Shown: positions 1 to 8,995, counted from the first letter of the stretch. The stretch: DNA of 64,000 nucleotides from JADJGC01 sp964617645 (GCA_964617645.1 CAZTYE010000002.1:372001-436000), one strand, 5' to 3'. The notes: generated by a model not told the origin, from the sequence alone. Program-made: numbers and translations.

Positions 1-520
1 GATTCGGAACCAACAGCAGCCAATTGGCGGTATCGTTCACCCAGACCGAAATCGGTCCCATGGGAACGACGCGGAACATCATGATCAATCCGGCAATGAG
101 CAGCACCGCGGAGACCAGCGTGCGGGCACGGAAGGCGCGATATGCGGCCGAAGCGATGAAGAACGCCAGAAGACTGAACATCGTCGCCTGAATCGGTATC
201 ATCACGAAACGGAAAAGGTGATCAAACGTGTAGTCGCGAAGGCCGCCGCTCCACGGGTTGAGTCCGAGGATAATCATGGCAAACAAGCCGATGAGCGTGA
301 TGTACGTGTACTTGTAGTCGTGCGTTTTGCGCGAGACCTTTTCAATGCTGACGCGAATCAGCGACCAAACGCCCAGCGCCAGCGCGAAGATACCGATGAT
401 CACCGTCCAGTCGAGCATGAACTCGTAGAAGCGGTCGGAGAATTCGGCCGGCACGAAATACTGAATCACCATCAGCATGCCGGAAACGAAAACGAGAATC
501 AGCGGTAGTTGGCGTTTCAT
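1..520 (-). CDS. Cassette subunit A, multi-TM membrane protein (partial, third copy)
   Basis: Open from the ATG at 518-520 to the left edge, so the C-terminus is missing; about 173 residues are visible. The product begins MKRQLPLILVFVSG and has roughly five hydrophobic segments. It carries the stretch 'ASAAYRAFRAR', which matches 'ASASYRAFRAK/R' in the two complete A genes at 3527-4201 and 7078-7749, along with a similar N-terminus and hydrophobic profile. It starts 9 bases after the stop of the D gene at 530, the same order as in the other two copies. This shows that a third repeat of the cassette begins here. Function unknown. No recognised family beyond this local paralogy. Confidence 0.85.
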   Translation of the reverse strand, partial: MKRQLPLILVFVSGMLMVIQYFVPAEFSDRFYEFMLDWTVIIGIFALALGVWSLIRVSIEKVSRKTHDYKYTYITLIGLFAMIILGLNPWSGGLRDYTFDHLFRFVMIPIQATMFSLLAFFIASAAYRAFRARTLVSAVLLIAGLIMMFRVVPMGPISVWVNDTANWLLLVPN

Positions 521-529
521 TTCATCTCA

Positions 530-1783
530 TCAACTTATTTCAAAAAAACGGCGCACGACATCGGGACTGCCGGCGAAGCGAATGATGATCCCCGCCAGAA
601 TCGCGACAATGACCAAGCCCTTAAACCAGTCCTGCGCTTTGAGCGTACCAAGCAATAAAGGTTCACGTCCCAGATAGGCGCTCGCTGCATAAAGCTCTTC
701 GCCGATCAGCGTGTAGTCACAGGCCACGACGAAAAATGGCAACTGGGCGATTTCATCCGTGCCGGAAATCTGAATCGAACCGGAGAGAACACCGGTTTCC
801 GCAAGGAGCAATGACTCTGCGTAAAACTTCCCCAAATACAAATTCGTTGCCGGCTTTTCGCGCAGCATCGTGCCGTTTACTGCGGCGACATAGGCAAACT
901 GCGCTTGCGTTACAAAGTACACGGAGTCTTCAATGAAGGCATCCGGCCGACCGGCGTCCGTAAAGCCGGTCTTGACGGTTTCTTGCGCCACCGTCATGAC
1001 AATCGGGTCGTAACACGGCACGAGAATCGAAGTCTGATACTCGGCGACCCGCCGCGCGACCCGGCCCAATACCGTAAAAGATGCGATCGTCGCGATATCG
1101 GCCGCGGTTCCCAGTCCTAAAACATAGAGAATCGGACGGCCCATTTCGGTTGCGCGGCCGATGGCCTCATCGATGGCCTCAATGCCGGCCAACGGCCGGA
1201 CATAGAGGTTGATTCCTTTCTTGGCCGCATTGATGAAGAACACGGTCAGAGCGAAGAAGATCGCCGTGAAAATCAGCGTCGGGATGCGCGTTCGATTAAA
1301 CCATTCATCTGAAGCCTGCACCGGACCGGCAACCTCCGATGTTGCCCTGCTGTCCAGCGTGATCGCGCTGACACGATAATAGAAATCCTGGGCTTTCGGA
1401 AAATAGAGTGGGTTGTCAGCATCGCGCTCGCCGCGATCCAGAAAGTAGGTAGCGCCTTTGATCGCTGCGCCGCGTTTCGACCACAGCGAATCGGGAGCGT
1501 CCGGCGAGTCGGCGCGCCAGATCTCGTAGCTAACGACGTTGTCGCGGCCGGCGCCGTCGTCCGCCGACTTCGTCCAGCGAACTTCAACCGCATGGCCGTT
1601 ATCGTTTGGTGCGTCGGCCAAGATAATGGCGGTCGGCGCCGCCGGAGGAATCGCCGCTTGCGCCACAGCAGCCGTCGATTGAGTTTGTGCCGTGTCAGAT
1701 TGAGCCGAGACAAATGCGAATGCGAAGATTACAAAGAGGAACAAAAGTGCGCGAAAAATTCGTGTCTGCATTCTCAACATCAT
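530..1783 (-). CDS. Cassette subunit D, FN3-like domain membrane protein (copy 1)
   Basis: 417 residues. An N-terminal signal peptide (about 1-27, ending FVSA-Q) is followed by a fibronectin-type-III-like domain (about 48-155), a TM helix (about 168-186), a conserved domain (about 195-375) and a final TM helix (about 388-405). The conserved domain holds 'EAIGRATEMGRP' and 'CDYTLIGEEL', shared with the D genes at 4207-5436 and 7763-8995. I believe this domain is the Pfam family DUF6754 but could not check it. Predicted topology puts FN3 in the periplasm and the conserved domain in the cytoplasm. It is the most divergent of the three D copies. An alternative start is the Met at residue 5 (1771); neither start has a clear Shine-Dalgarno. 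Function unknown. Confidence 0.85.
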   Translation of the reverse strand: MMLRMQTRIFRALLFLFVIFAFAFVSAQSDTAQTQSTAAVAQAAIPPAAPTAIILADAPNDNGHAVEVRWTKSADDGAGRDNVVSYEIWRADSPDAPDSLWSKRGAAIKGATYFLDRGERDADNPLYFPKAQDFYYRVSAITLDSRATSEVAGPVQASDEWFNRTRIPTLIFTAIFFALTVFFINAAKKGINLYVRPLAGIEAIDEAIGRATEMGRPILYVLGLGTAADIATIASFTVLGRVARRVAEYQTSILVPCYDPIVMTVAQETVKTGFTDAGRPDAFIEDSVYFVTQAQFAYVAAVNGTMLREKPATNLYLGKFYAESLLLAETGVLSGSIQISGTDEIAQLPFFVVACDYTLIGEELYAASAYLGREPLLLGTLKAQDWFKGLVIVAILAGIIIRFAGSPDVVRRFFEIS

Positions 1784-1798
1784 GCCCGAAATCTTGCC

Positions 1799-2614
1799 TT
1801 ACAATATATCAAGCCAATCTCTAAACAAAAAGGTAATTCTTCCCACCAGCAGAGAAATTCTTCCCATGACCGTATATCCGAACGACGCGCCAAAGGTAAT
1901 CATCAATATCCAGATTCCCAGTCGCGATGCCGCGCCAAACCAACCTTTGTGTTCTTTCGAGAAGAAAAAATAGATCAGTCCGCAGAGAACGCCAACGAAG
2001 ATTACGGCATTGACGGTGATGAGCGCGAACTGCCCTTCATGCGACAGCGAGAAATTCGACACAAACGGACCGATACCCTGCCAATCGACCAGTAGCGGCA
2101 GGAAAGTGTTGTTCATCTGCTGGATGAAGTCCGACTGCAGATAGCGGGGCAGGTTTAGCCCGGCCGTCGTTCCGATGATAAACGCCAGCGGCCAGCGCGA
2201 GATCCAGCTAATCTTGGGTACCAGCCGCAGCAACAATATGATTCCTAAGACGACCGGTATCGCATAGTGCCACGCCGTCCCTTTGAACGGCACCTGGAAC
2301 CAGTCGGCGACGAATTCAAACGATCGCGGCACTACATTTCCGACAATGGTGCTCCAGAAGCCCAGGCACATCCAGTAGGCCGCCGACATTCCAACAAAGA
2401 GATGCTCCGCGAATCGATAAAACGGATTGTCGCCATATAAGAACGAGAAAATCGAAAGCGTCAGAAATGCGGCAAACGTAATCAGGAATCCTTGGCGCAC
2501 ATTAACCCAGTTCGAATCCGCAGCGCCGGTGGATGTCTTGAAGATCCAGCTCAGCACAAACAGCAGCGCCACCACAATCATGATGATCCGCATCGCGCGC
2601 GTCGAGTTAGCCAT
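1799..2614 (-). CDS. Cassette subunit C, polytopic membrane protein (copy 1)
   Basis: 271 residues, mostly hydrophobic with about seven candidate TM segments. It is paralogous to the shorter C gene at 5442-6077: both have 'FSFLYxDN' near the first third, 'YFFFSKEH', and a very conserved C-terminal part containing 'WILMITFGASFGYTVM' and 'SLLxGR'. This copy has about 40 extra N-terminal residues including an additional TM helix (about 9-26). Its start overlaps the end of the upstream B gene by 8 bases, which indicates translational coupling. No known function. The invariant C-terminal segment suggests a contact surface or channel-like element, but that is inference. Confidence 0.85.
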   Translation of the reverse strand: MANSTRAMRIIMIVVALLFVLSWIFKTSTGAADSNWVNVRQGFLITFAAFLTLSIFSFLYGDNPFYRFAEHLFVGMSAAYWMCLGFWSTIVGNVVPRSFEFVADWFQVPFKGTAWHYAIPVVLGIILLLRLVPKISWISRWPLAFIIGTTAGLNLPRYLQSDFIQQMNNTFLPLLVDWQGIGPFVSNFSLSHEGQFALITVNAVIFVGVLCGLIYFFFSKEHKGWFGAASRLGIWILMITFGASFGYTVMGRISLLVGRITFLFRDWLDIL

Positions 2615-3530
2615 TGGCCTCCCGCTGGCGCCGCTTGGCGCGGAAATAGGTAATGTTGCCGATAATGATGAAGGCGACGATCACGACATGCGCCATCGTC
2701 TGCGGCCCCATCATTTGGAGTGCCGGAGTATCGATGTCCTTGAAGCGTGGGTAGCGGTGAATCAGCTCGGCTTCATATTCCGCTGCGCCTTTAGTTCCAC
2801 CCAAGAGCCCGACCAACTGCCGTGGGTAGTACGGGTACAGGAGCGGAGTCGAAACGGCCGCCGCGCCGCCGCCGGTCGGCACGTTAGCGCGATCGCGGGC
2901 AAACAGCACCCATTCTTTGACACCGGGCTGGCCGCCGCCGATCGAAATCAGCAGATCCATGTCTTTGAGTGAGCGCACACCGGACATCATCGGAATCGAA
3001 TCAAGCGACTTGCCGTTGATGTCGAAGGGGAACATCTTGCGAATGTCAGTCACGATCACATTGAGCACGCCTTCATTACCGGCCTTATAGCCGAAGTTGA
3101 TCCAGTCGACGCCGTACTGCGCGTCCGGAAATTCCGGCTTGAGGATTTTCTCAATCGTCTCGCGCTGAAGCAGAGATTGACCGGTCGCCCAGAGCGAGAA
3201 GAAGTACACTTTATGACCTTTCGCCAGAGTGTGGCGCACGAAGGAATTGGCCATCGGCAGTACTTCCGGCGCCATTGCCGGATCGAAATCATAGGAGATG
3301 ACGATCTTGGAACCGCTGGGGAGATCCTCAATTTTATCGAAGAGCGCCTTGACAATCGGCGTCGCTTTCTCCCCGAACTTAAGTTGGAACAGCACCGCCA
3401 ACGCCACCGTCAGGCCGATGAAGAGGAAGATGATCCGGCGGTCAACATCCTGCCCCCGCCATGAACGCAGAAAGACCCAAAATACGCCACCGCCGACAAC
3501 GAAAGCTGAGACAATGAATCCAATGTTCAT
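2607..3530 (-). CDS. Cassette subunit B, membrane-anchored conserved domain protein (copy 1)
   Basis: 307 residues: two N-terminal TM helices (about 3-22 and 33-50), a soluble domain (about 55-270) and a C-terminal TM helix (about 280-298). The soluble domain is alpha/beta-like and shares landmarks with the B gene at 6081-7076: 'YDFDP' versus 'YDYDP', 'YGVDWINFGY' versus 'YGVDYVNLGF', 'KEWV', and 'GLLGGTKGAAEYE' versus 'GLVGGMTGAAEFE'. No catalytic motif I can name. The start overlaps the A gene stop by 4 bases (ATGA). The strict co-occurrence with A, C and D argues for a membrane complex. Function unknown. Confidence 0.85.
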   Translation of the reverse strand: MNIGFIVSAFVVGGGVFWVFLRSWRGQDVDRRIIFLFIGLTVALAVLFQLKFGEKATPIVKALFDKIEDLPSGSKIVISYDFDPAMAPEVLPMANSFVRHTLAKGHKVYFFSLWATGQSLLQRETIEKILKPEFPDAQYGVDWINFGYKAGNEGVLNVIVTDIRKMFPFDINGKSLDSIPMMSGVRSLKDMDLLISIGGGQPGVKEWVLFARDRANVPTGGGAAAVSTPLLYPYYPRQLVGLLGGTKGAAEYEAELIHRYPRFKDIDTPALQMMGPQTMAHVVIVAFIIIGNITYFRAKRRQREANG

Positions 3531-4201
3531 TTATCCTGCCCCAGATAACTGCGTTCAATGCCCAAGAGCAGTCGCAAGCTCATCGATATCACGCCGAGCG
3601 CAATGCCGATCATGATTGCTCGCTGTCCGGCCAGATTGGGGGCGTTCATAATCCAGATCGCCATATTGGGAATCTCCGCGAGCGACAGGCTCGGCGGCAT
3701 CCAGGAGGTCATGATCATTCCGAGCGGCGTGCGTCCGAGCAGAATCACGAAAGCCGCGATTAGCAGAATCGTTGCTTCAACGTTTTTGGCGCGAAACGCG
3801 CGATACGAGGCGGACGCGACGTAGAATGCCAGCAGTGAGTACATCGTCGCCTGCAGCGGCGAGATCATGTAGCGGAACAGCAGCTCGAAGTACGAGCCCG
3901 GCGCATCAACCGCGCCTTTGATGCCGATGGGATTGCCGATCTTAAACAAGCCCACGGCCAGCACCGCGGCAAACCCGATCAATGTGACAACGGAGTATCC
4001 CCAATTCGGAGCCTGGCGGCCGATCTTGTCGGAGTGAACACGGATCAGATTCCCACCGCCAAGGAAGAATGCAAACACGGCGATGATGTCGAAGAACAAG
4101 GACGCTTCCTCGCCCCAACTCTCCAACGGCGGGATAAACACCGAGAAGATCAACACCCAGCCGACGACAATTGTGATTAGAAGCGGTATCTGTCTGCGCA
4201 T
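3527..4201 (-). CDS. Cassette subunit A, six-TM membrane protein (copy 1)
   Basis: 224 residues with about six TM segments (roughly 6-24, 36-54, 70-88, 113-133, 141-158, 190-212). Signature stretches shared with the other A genes are 'FYVASASYRAFRA' and a C-terminal 'GQRAI.IGIALG..S.SLR..LGIERS'. The stop is overlapped by B (ATGA) and the start lies 5 bases after the D stop at 4207. A short cytoplasmic tail with charged residues ends the protein. Function unknown. The arginine-rich YRAFRA loop between helices is invariant across three copies and is the obvious site to test. Confidence 0.85.
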   Translation of the reverse strand: MRRQIPLLITIVVGWVLIFSVFIPPLESWGEEASLFFDIIAVFAFFLGGGNLIRVHSDKIGRQAPNWGYSVVTLIGFAAVLAVGLFKIGNPIGIKGAVDAPGSYFELLFRYMISPLQATMYSLLAFYVASASYRAFRAKNVEATILLIAAFVILLGRTPLGMIMTSWMPPSLSLAEIPNMAIWIMNAPNLAGQRAIMIGIALGVISMSLRLLLGIERSYLGQDK

Positions 4202-4206
4202 AAACT

Positions 4207-5436
4207 CTAATTAATCGAGAAGATGCGGTGCATCCACTCTTCCAGCCGTTGCATTGAACCGATGTCCCAAGCTTGTCCAATCGTCGCCACCGTAGTGCCG
4301 ACCAATATGGCAACCATGGCAATCGCTTTGCCCACGTCCTGCCCTTTGAGCGAACCCAACTGCTTCGGCTCTTCCGAGAGATAGGCCGATGCCGCGAATA
4401 GCTCTTCGCCGATCAGAGTGTAATCACAGGCTGCTACAAAGAACGGCAACTGCGCCGGCATCGCGGTGCCGGCGATCTGAATCGCTTCAATCGAGTTTCC
4501 GGTTTCCGCCAAGATCAGCGACTCGGCAAAAAACGCCCCTAAATAAAAGCAAGTAGCGGGTCTTTCGCGCACCATAATGCCGTTAGTCGCCGCGACAAAG
4601 CCGAACTGCTCGTCAGTGGTATAGTGCACCATGTCATCCGAGTAGCCATCCGGCCGGCCAGCCGCCGCGTAGGCTTCCTTGATTATCTCACGCCCGGCCG
4701 TCATCACCAGTGACGCGCGACACGGCATATTGATCTTGGAATCGTACTGCGCGATCGTACGCGCCACTCTGCTCAGCAGCGTCAAACCGGCCAATGTTTG
4801 GACATTATCCATATCTTGCGTGCCTGCGACGAACAACACCGGCCGCCCCATTTCGGTAGCGCGACCGACGGCCTCGTCAATCGCCTGCAATCCGGCAATC
4901 TGGCGCAGAAATAGTCTGCGGCCGCGTTTGGCGGTTTCGATGAACAGGATCACTGCGCCGCAGATGATCAGTCCGATGACGACCACCGACGTCTTGGATT
5001 TCTTGAACCACTGGCGGACAGATTGAACGGGCGCGCTCTCACCGGAGGCCAAGCGCCGATCGCCTAACACTGCGACAATCTGGTAAGTGAACGTTTCGCC
5101 GGTTTTGGCGTGGTCATCTTCAAAGTCGTAGGTCGCGCGGTCCACTCGGCCTACGGTATCGACAGCGCCGGTTGCCACGTTGCGCCGCAACACCTCGTAA
5201 CTGGTAAACTCCGGCAGCTCGCCGTAGCCCGAGTCGACCCAGTTAACCTGAATGTGATTTCCGTTGTCATCCGGAACGTCTTGTGCTGTAACGGTAATTG
5301 GCGGGAGATTCGCAATCACCGAATAGTCTTCAGCGACGGCAGATTGTGCCAGAAGCTTTGAGCAGTTTGCTGAAACGAGAAACCCAACTGCCAGAATGAC
5401 AAGAACCGATATCGGCAGCCCGGGTCTCTTGATCAT
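4207..5436 (-). CDS. Cassette subunit D, FN3-like domain membrane protein (copy 2)
   Basis: 409 residues: signal peptide (about 1-31, ending LLA-Q), FN3-like domain (about 45-140), TM (about 149-167), conserved domain (about 178-370) and C-terminal TM (about 375-395). The conserved domain includes 'AVGRATEMGRP', 'AFFAESLILAETGN', 'QLPFFVAACDYTLIGEEL' and 'LGSLKGQD'. It is visibly closer to the D copy at 7763-8995 than to the one at 530-1783. It starts 5 bases after the C stop at 5442, with no obvious Shine-Dalgarno, so translation probably depends on coupling. It marks the junction between two tandem cassettes. Confidence 0.88.
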   Translation of the reverse strand: MIKRPGLPISVLVILAVGFLVSANCSKLLAQSAVAEDYSVIANLPPITVTAQDVPDDNGNHIQVNWVDSGYGELPEFTSYEVLRRNVATGAVDTVGRVDRATYDFEDDHAKTGETFTYQIVAVLGDRRLASGESAPVQSVRQWFKKSKTSVVVIGLIICGAVILFIETAKRGRRLFLRQIAGLQAIDEAVGRATEMGRPVLFVAGTQDMDNVQTLAGLTLLSRVARTIAQYDSKINMPCRASLVMTAGREIIKEAYAAAGRPDGYSDDMVHYTTDEQFGFVAATNGIMVRERPATCFYLGAFFAESLILAETGNSIEAIQIAGTAMPAQLPFFVAACDYTLIGEELFAASAYLSEEPKQLGSLKGQDVGKAIAMVAILVGTTVATIGQAWDIGSMQRLEEWMHRIFSIN

Positions 5437-5441
5437 AAAAA

Positions 5442-6077
5442 TTATCGAATCAGTTTCAGCCAGTCGGTGAGCAGGAAATCGACGCGCCCGATCAGCAGCG
5501 ACATACGGCTCATCACCGTATAGCCAAATGACGCGCCGAAAGTAATCATCAGAATCCAGGTACCGAGTTTCGCGGCAAAGCCGAACGCGCCGCGATGTTC
5601 TTTAGAGAAGAAAAAGTAAATCAGCGCTGCGATGGTGCCAATCAGCACCACCGACTGGCCAATGATCATCCCGACCGCGTCGAGCCCGATCATATTGCGC
5701 ACCGAGGCATCCACCTGCGCGATCGCGTCGGTCACCAAATACACCATGAGCTTGAGGCCGGCCGTCGCGCCGACGATAAATGCAATCGGCCATCGGGCAA
5801 TCCAGCCGATCTTGTTGGACAGCCGCAGCAACATCATTACGCCCAGAACTACACCCACCAGCAGCGTCAGATCACCTTCGTGGAAAATTCCGACGTACGC
5901 TTTGCGGTAAATATTATCCCAGAAATAAGTGATGAACCAGTAACCGGCGGAAATGCCGACAAATACCGCTTCAGCGATCTTGTACAGATAGTTGTCTTTA
6001 TATAAGAAAGAGAAAATCCCCAGCGTCAATAGCGCGCCGATCCAAATGCCGAGGGTTTGCATCGTCAGATGTTCCAT
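5442..6077 (-). CDS. Cassette subunit C, polytopic membrane protein (copy 2)
   Basis: 211 residues with about six TM segments. It aligns by eye with the C-terminal three quarters of the C gene at 1799-2614: 'FSFLYKDN', 'FVGISAGYW', 'RWPIAFIVGATAGL', 'YFFFSKEH', 'WILMITFGASFGYTVM'. An AAGGG-type Shine-Dalgarno lies about 8 bases upstream of the ATG. It begins 3 bases beyond the B stop. It lacks the extra N-terminal TM helix of copy 1, so orientation of the N-terminus may differ between the paralogues. Function unknown. Confidence 0.87.
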   Translation of the reverse strand: MEHLTMQTLGIWIGALLTLGIFSFLYKDNYLYKIAEAVFVGISAGYWFITYFWDNIYRKAYVGIFHEGDLTLLVGVVLGVMMLLRLSNKIGWIARWPIAFIVGATAGLKLMVYLVTDAIAQVDASVRNMIGLDAVGMIIGQSVVLIGTIAALIYFFFSKEHRGAFGFAAKLGTWILMITFGASFGYTVMSRMSLLIGRVDFLLTDWLKLIR

Positions 6078-6080
6078 CGC

Positions 6081-7076
6081 CTAACCCTTCCGCTCCTGGC
6101 GCCCAAGGAAGAATGCGACGTTGCCGACGATGATAAACCAGATGACGATCGCATGCGAGAAAAGCTGCGACAGCAGCGCCACCGTTGCCCGTCCCGTCTC
6201 GTTGGTCGCGTTCTCGAATTCGGCGGCGCCGGTCATACCACCCACCAAACCATAGAGCTGCCCGGCATTGAGATAGGCATACATTTCCGGAGCTTGCACC
6301 GCCGTATTACCGGCCCCGACTTTGACATTAAATCGATCGACCGCGATCTGCACCCACTCCTTGGTGCCGGGATATCCGGAAGACCAATTGGCGACGAAAT
6401 CCACGTTGGAAAAATTCTCGACGCCGTTAAGCAGCGGGATTTGCTCATAAGGGGTGTTGTTGACATCGCGGGGAAACATCGAGCGGAAACTTGAACCCAT
6501 GCTCTGAATAACGAACTCGTTCCCCGACTGGAATCCGAGATTCACGTAGTCTACACCGTACTTGAGATTTTTGGCAGCGACTTCCGGCTCGGCCAGCGCG
6601 CGCGCGAGGGACAGATTCGCCTGCTGCGGACCCTGCGGCCAGAGTCCCATGACGATCACCTTCAGATCGTTCTTGAATGCAAACGCCATCGCCGCGTCCG
6701 CCATCGGCTGAAGTTCCGGCGCGGAGGGCGGGTCATAATCGTAGGCCATCAATACCTTTGACCCCGGCGGCAGCGAATCAAGCGCATTGTAGAGACCGGC
6801 CACCTCTGGCGAGACTTTCGTTTCAAGGGAGATGCTCATGAAGTAAGGCAGCACCAACCCCACGGCGACAAACACGAACACCCAACGACGCTCGACAAAC
6901 GTGCCGCGAATTGTGAGCATCAGCACACCCAAGACCGCCAGCGCCAATAGGGCGATGACGATGTAGGACACCGTGGGCGAGAACTCGAGCGGCTGCGGAT
7001 CGGACATGAAAGTGCGAATCGCCGCAATCAGGCAGATGAGGACCATGATGATGTTAAACAGATGCTTCTTCATCAT
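6081..7076 (-). CDS. Cassette subunit B, membrane-anchored conserved domain protein (copy 2)
   Basis: 331 residues: three N-terminal hydrophobic segments (about 6-22, 37-56, 66-82), a soluble domain (about 85-295) and a C-terminal TM (about 300-322). The soluble domain matches the B gene at 2607-3530 in order and spacing ('AYDYDP', 'YGVDYVNLGF', 'TKEWVQIA', 'GLVGGMTGAAEFE'). It has one more N-terminal TM than copy 1, another sign that the copies have diverged while keeping the core. It follows the A gene after 1 base. Function unknown. Confidence 0.87.
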   Translation of the reverse strand: MMKKHLFNIIMVLICLIAAIRTFMSDPQPLEFSPTVSYIVIALLALAVLGVLMLTIRGTFVERRWVFVFVAVGLVLPYFMSISLETKVSPEVAGLYNALDSLPPGSKVLMAYDYDPPSAPELQPMADAAMAFAFKNDLKVIVMGLWPQGPQQANLSLARALAEPEVAAKNLKYGVDYVNLGFQSGNEFVIQSMGSSFRSMFPRDVNNTPYEQIPLLNGVENFSNVDFVANWSSGYPGTKEWVQIAVDRFNVKVGAGNTAVQAPEMYAYLNAGQLYGLVGGMTGAAEFENATNETGRATVALLSQLFSHAIVIWFIIVGNVAFFLGRQERKG

Positions 7077-7077
7077 C

Positions 7078-7749
7078 CTATCCCTCGAGATGCGACCTTT
7101 CGATGCCGAGAATGATGCGCAGCGATGTCGACACGATACCGAGCGCGATTCCGATCTTGATGGCGCGCTGTCCGGCGGTGTGCGGGAAGTTCATAATCCA
7201 ACTCGCCCAGTCGGAAGACTGAAAGCCTTGCGGCATCCACGAAGTGAGCATATCTCCAAGCGGCACGCGGCCCAGCATCACCAAGAAACCGGCGATTAGC
7301 AGTAGCGTGGCCTGCAAGTTGCGCGCCCGGAACGCGCGATACGACGCGGACGCCACATAGAACGCCAGAATCGCGAACATTGTCGCCGACAACGGTGTGT
7401 AAACGAAAGTATATAGCCAGTCGAAATGCGTGCCCGGATCGCGGAACGATGTCGGCGGTTCGTTTTGCAGACCATTGTAGCCGTCAATGAACCCGACGAT
7501 AACCATCAAAAGGAAGCACACCACGACGACAATCGCCAACTGCCACTCGTGAGACTTCCGCGAAATCTTGGTGAACGACATCTTCATCAGGTTGAGCGCG
7601 CCCAACCAGATCGCGAACGACGCGACTATCGTAAACCACTCGTTGTAGTAGCCCTCGAGTTCACTGAACGGAGTATGCGGAATGAAGTACGAAAGGACGA
7701 AAACCAGACCAACAACGAGGGTGATAATGATTGGGACTTCGCGCCGCAT
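7078..7749 (-). CDS. Cassette subunit A, six-TM membrane protein (copy 2)
   Basis: 223 residues and about six TM segments. It shares 'FYVASASYRAFRARN', 'LLLIAGF' and 'GQRAIKIGIALG' with the A gene at 3527-4201. The ATG lies 13 bases after the D stop at 7763. Second gene of the promoter-proximal cassette. Function unknown. It is the best template for profile searches because it is complete and its start is unambiguous. Confidence 0.88.
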   Translation of the reverse strand: MRREVPIIITLVVGLVFVLSYFIPHTPFSELEGYYNEWFTIVASFAIWLGALNLMKMSFTKISRKSHEWQLAIVVVVCFLLMVIVGFIDGYNGLQNEPPTSFRDPGTHFDWLYTFVYTPLSATMFAILAFYVASASYRAFRARNLQATLLLIAGFLVMLGRVPLGDMLTSWMPQGFQSSDWASWIMNFPHTAGQRAIKIGIALGIVSTSLRIILGIERSHLEG

Positions 7750-7762
7750 TCTCTATCGCTTC

Positions 7763-8995
7763 CTACTGAACCTGAACAATTTTTAGGATCTCATGCCAGC
7801 CAAATCCAACAGCCACGATCATGGCCAATATTATGTAGATCAGAAACGCAGCTTTGGCGAAGTCCTGCCCTTTGAGCGAACCGAGCAATTTCGGCTCGCG
7901 CGCCAGATACGCCGACGCCGCGAAGAGTTCCTCGCCAATCAACGTGTAGTCGCAAGACGCCACAAAGAACGGCAATTGCGACGGCTGACCGGTACCGGCG
8001 ATTTGAATCGCGCCGGCGGCATTGCCGGTTTCGGCGAGAATCAGCGATTCGGCAAAGAAGGCGCCCATGTAAAACATCGTCGCAGGCTTGTCGCGCACGA
8101 CCATGCCGTCGATGGCGGCGGCATAACCGAATTGGTCGTCGGTGACATAGTGCACTTGATCTTCGCGGAAGGCATCCGGTCGGCCGGCCTTCTGGTAGGC
8201 CTCGCGAACAGCCTCCCGTCCGGTCACCATTACCAGCGACTTGCAGACCGGCACATCGAGCATCGTGTCGTTCTCAGCGGCGATTTTCGCGACGCGACCA
8301 AGAATCGTAATTGCGGCGATTGTCTGCACATCGTCCATATCCTGAATGCCAGGAATGAACATCACCTTGCGACCCATTTCGGTCGCGCGTCCGATGGCTT
8401 CTTCAACCGCCTCGATGCCGGCGATCCTGCGAACGTATAGCTCCTTGCCCGACTTGGCAATCTGGATGTAGATCAGAATTGCGCCGCAGATGATCAGTGT
8501 CCACAGGAAGATCCAAATTCGATTGAGATTAAACCACTGCGCGCTCGGCGCCACCGGACCAACAACCACTGATGCCGCAGCCGAGCTTAAGGCGCCGTCG
8601 GCTTTGTCCGGTGCGAATACCGCAACCACCTTATAGAAATAACTCTGTCCATCAACTAAATCGCCGTTCGTGAAACTATTCTGCCCCTGGGTCGTCTCCC
8701 CGATCACTGTGAAATCGCTATCGGCGGAATTGGCGCGCATGACCTGATACTTGGTCACAGCGGATACGTCGTCCGGCGACAAGTCCCAGCGAATCTCCAA
8801 GCTCGTCCCATTGTCGTAGGGAGTGTCTTTAACGATAACATTCGCCGGCGGCGCCGGAACGGGAATAGTCGGAATCGCCGTTGTGACTGCTGTTGTGTCG
8901 TTGGCTGGTGGGGTATCTACTTGACCAAAAACGGAAAGATAATGAACGAGGACGATGGCAAAGCTCAGGCTGATCAGCGATTTCAAGCCGCGCAC
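7763..8995 (-). CDS. Cassette subunit D, FN3-like domain membrane protein (copy 3, promoter-proximal)
   Basis: 410 residues: signal peptide (1-24, ending FG-Q), a Thr/Pro/Ala-rich linker, FN3-like domain (about 48-148), TM (about 157-178), conserved domain (about 190-372) and a C-terminal TM (about 378-400). The conserved domain holds 'AIGRATEMGRK', 'QLPFFVASCDYTLIGEEL' and 'LGSLKGQD'. The GTG start at 8993-8995 has a strong GGGAGG only 3-4 bases upstream. As the first gene of a ten-gene co-directional run it probably defines the operon 5' end. Function unknown; the periplasmic FN3-like module suggests protein or glycan contact outside the inner membrane. Confidence 0.87.
   Translation of the reverse strand: MRGLKSLISLSFAIVLVHYLSVFGQVDTPPANDTTAVTTAIPTIPVPAPPANVIVKDTPYDNGTSLEIRWDLSPDDVSAVTKYQVMRANSADSDFTVIGETTQGQNSFTNGDLVDGQSYFYKVVAVFAPDKADGALSSAAASVVVGPVAPSAQWFNLNRIWIFLWTLIICGAILIYIQIAKSGKELYVRRIAGIEAVEEAIGRATEMGRKVMFIPGIQDMDDVQTIAAITILGRVAKIAAENDTMLDVPVCKSLVMVTGREAVREAYQKAGRPDAFREDQVHYVTDDQFGYAAAIDGMVVRDKPATMFYMGAFFAESLILAETGNAAGAIQIAGTGQPSQLPFFVASCDYTLIGEELFAASAYLAREPKLLGSLKGQDFAKAAFLIYIILAMIVAVGFGWHEILKIVQVQ

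Noticed and set aside
7763..8995. Subunit D as a surface adhesin because of its FN3-like domain
   Set aside because: Each D protein has a TM helix after the FN3-like part and another at the C-terminus, with a conserved, probably cytoplasmic domain between, so it is an inner-membrane protein.
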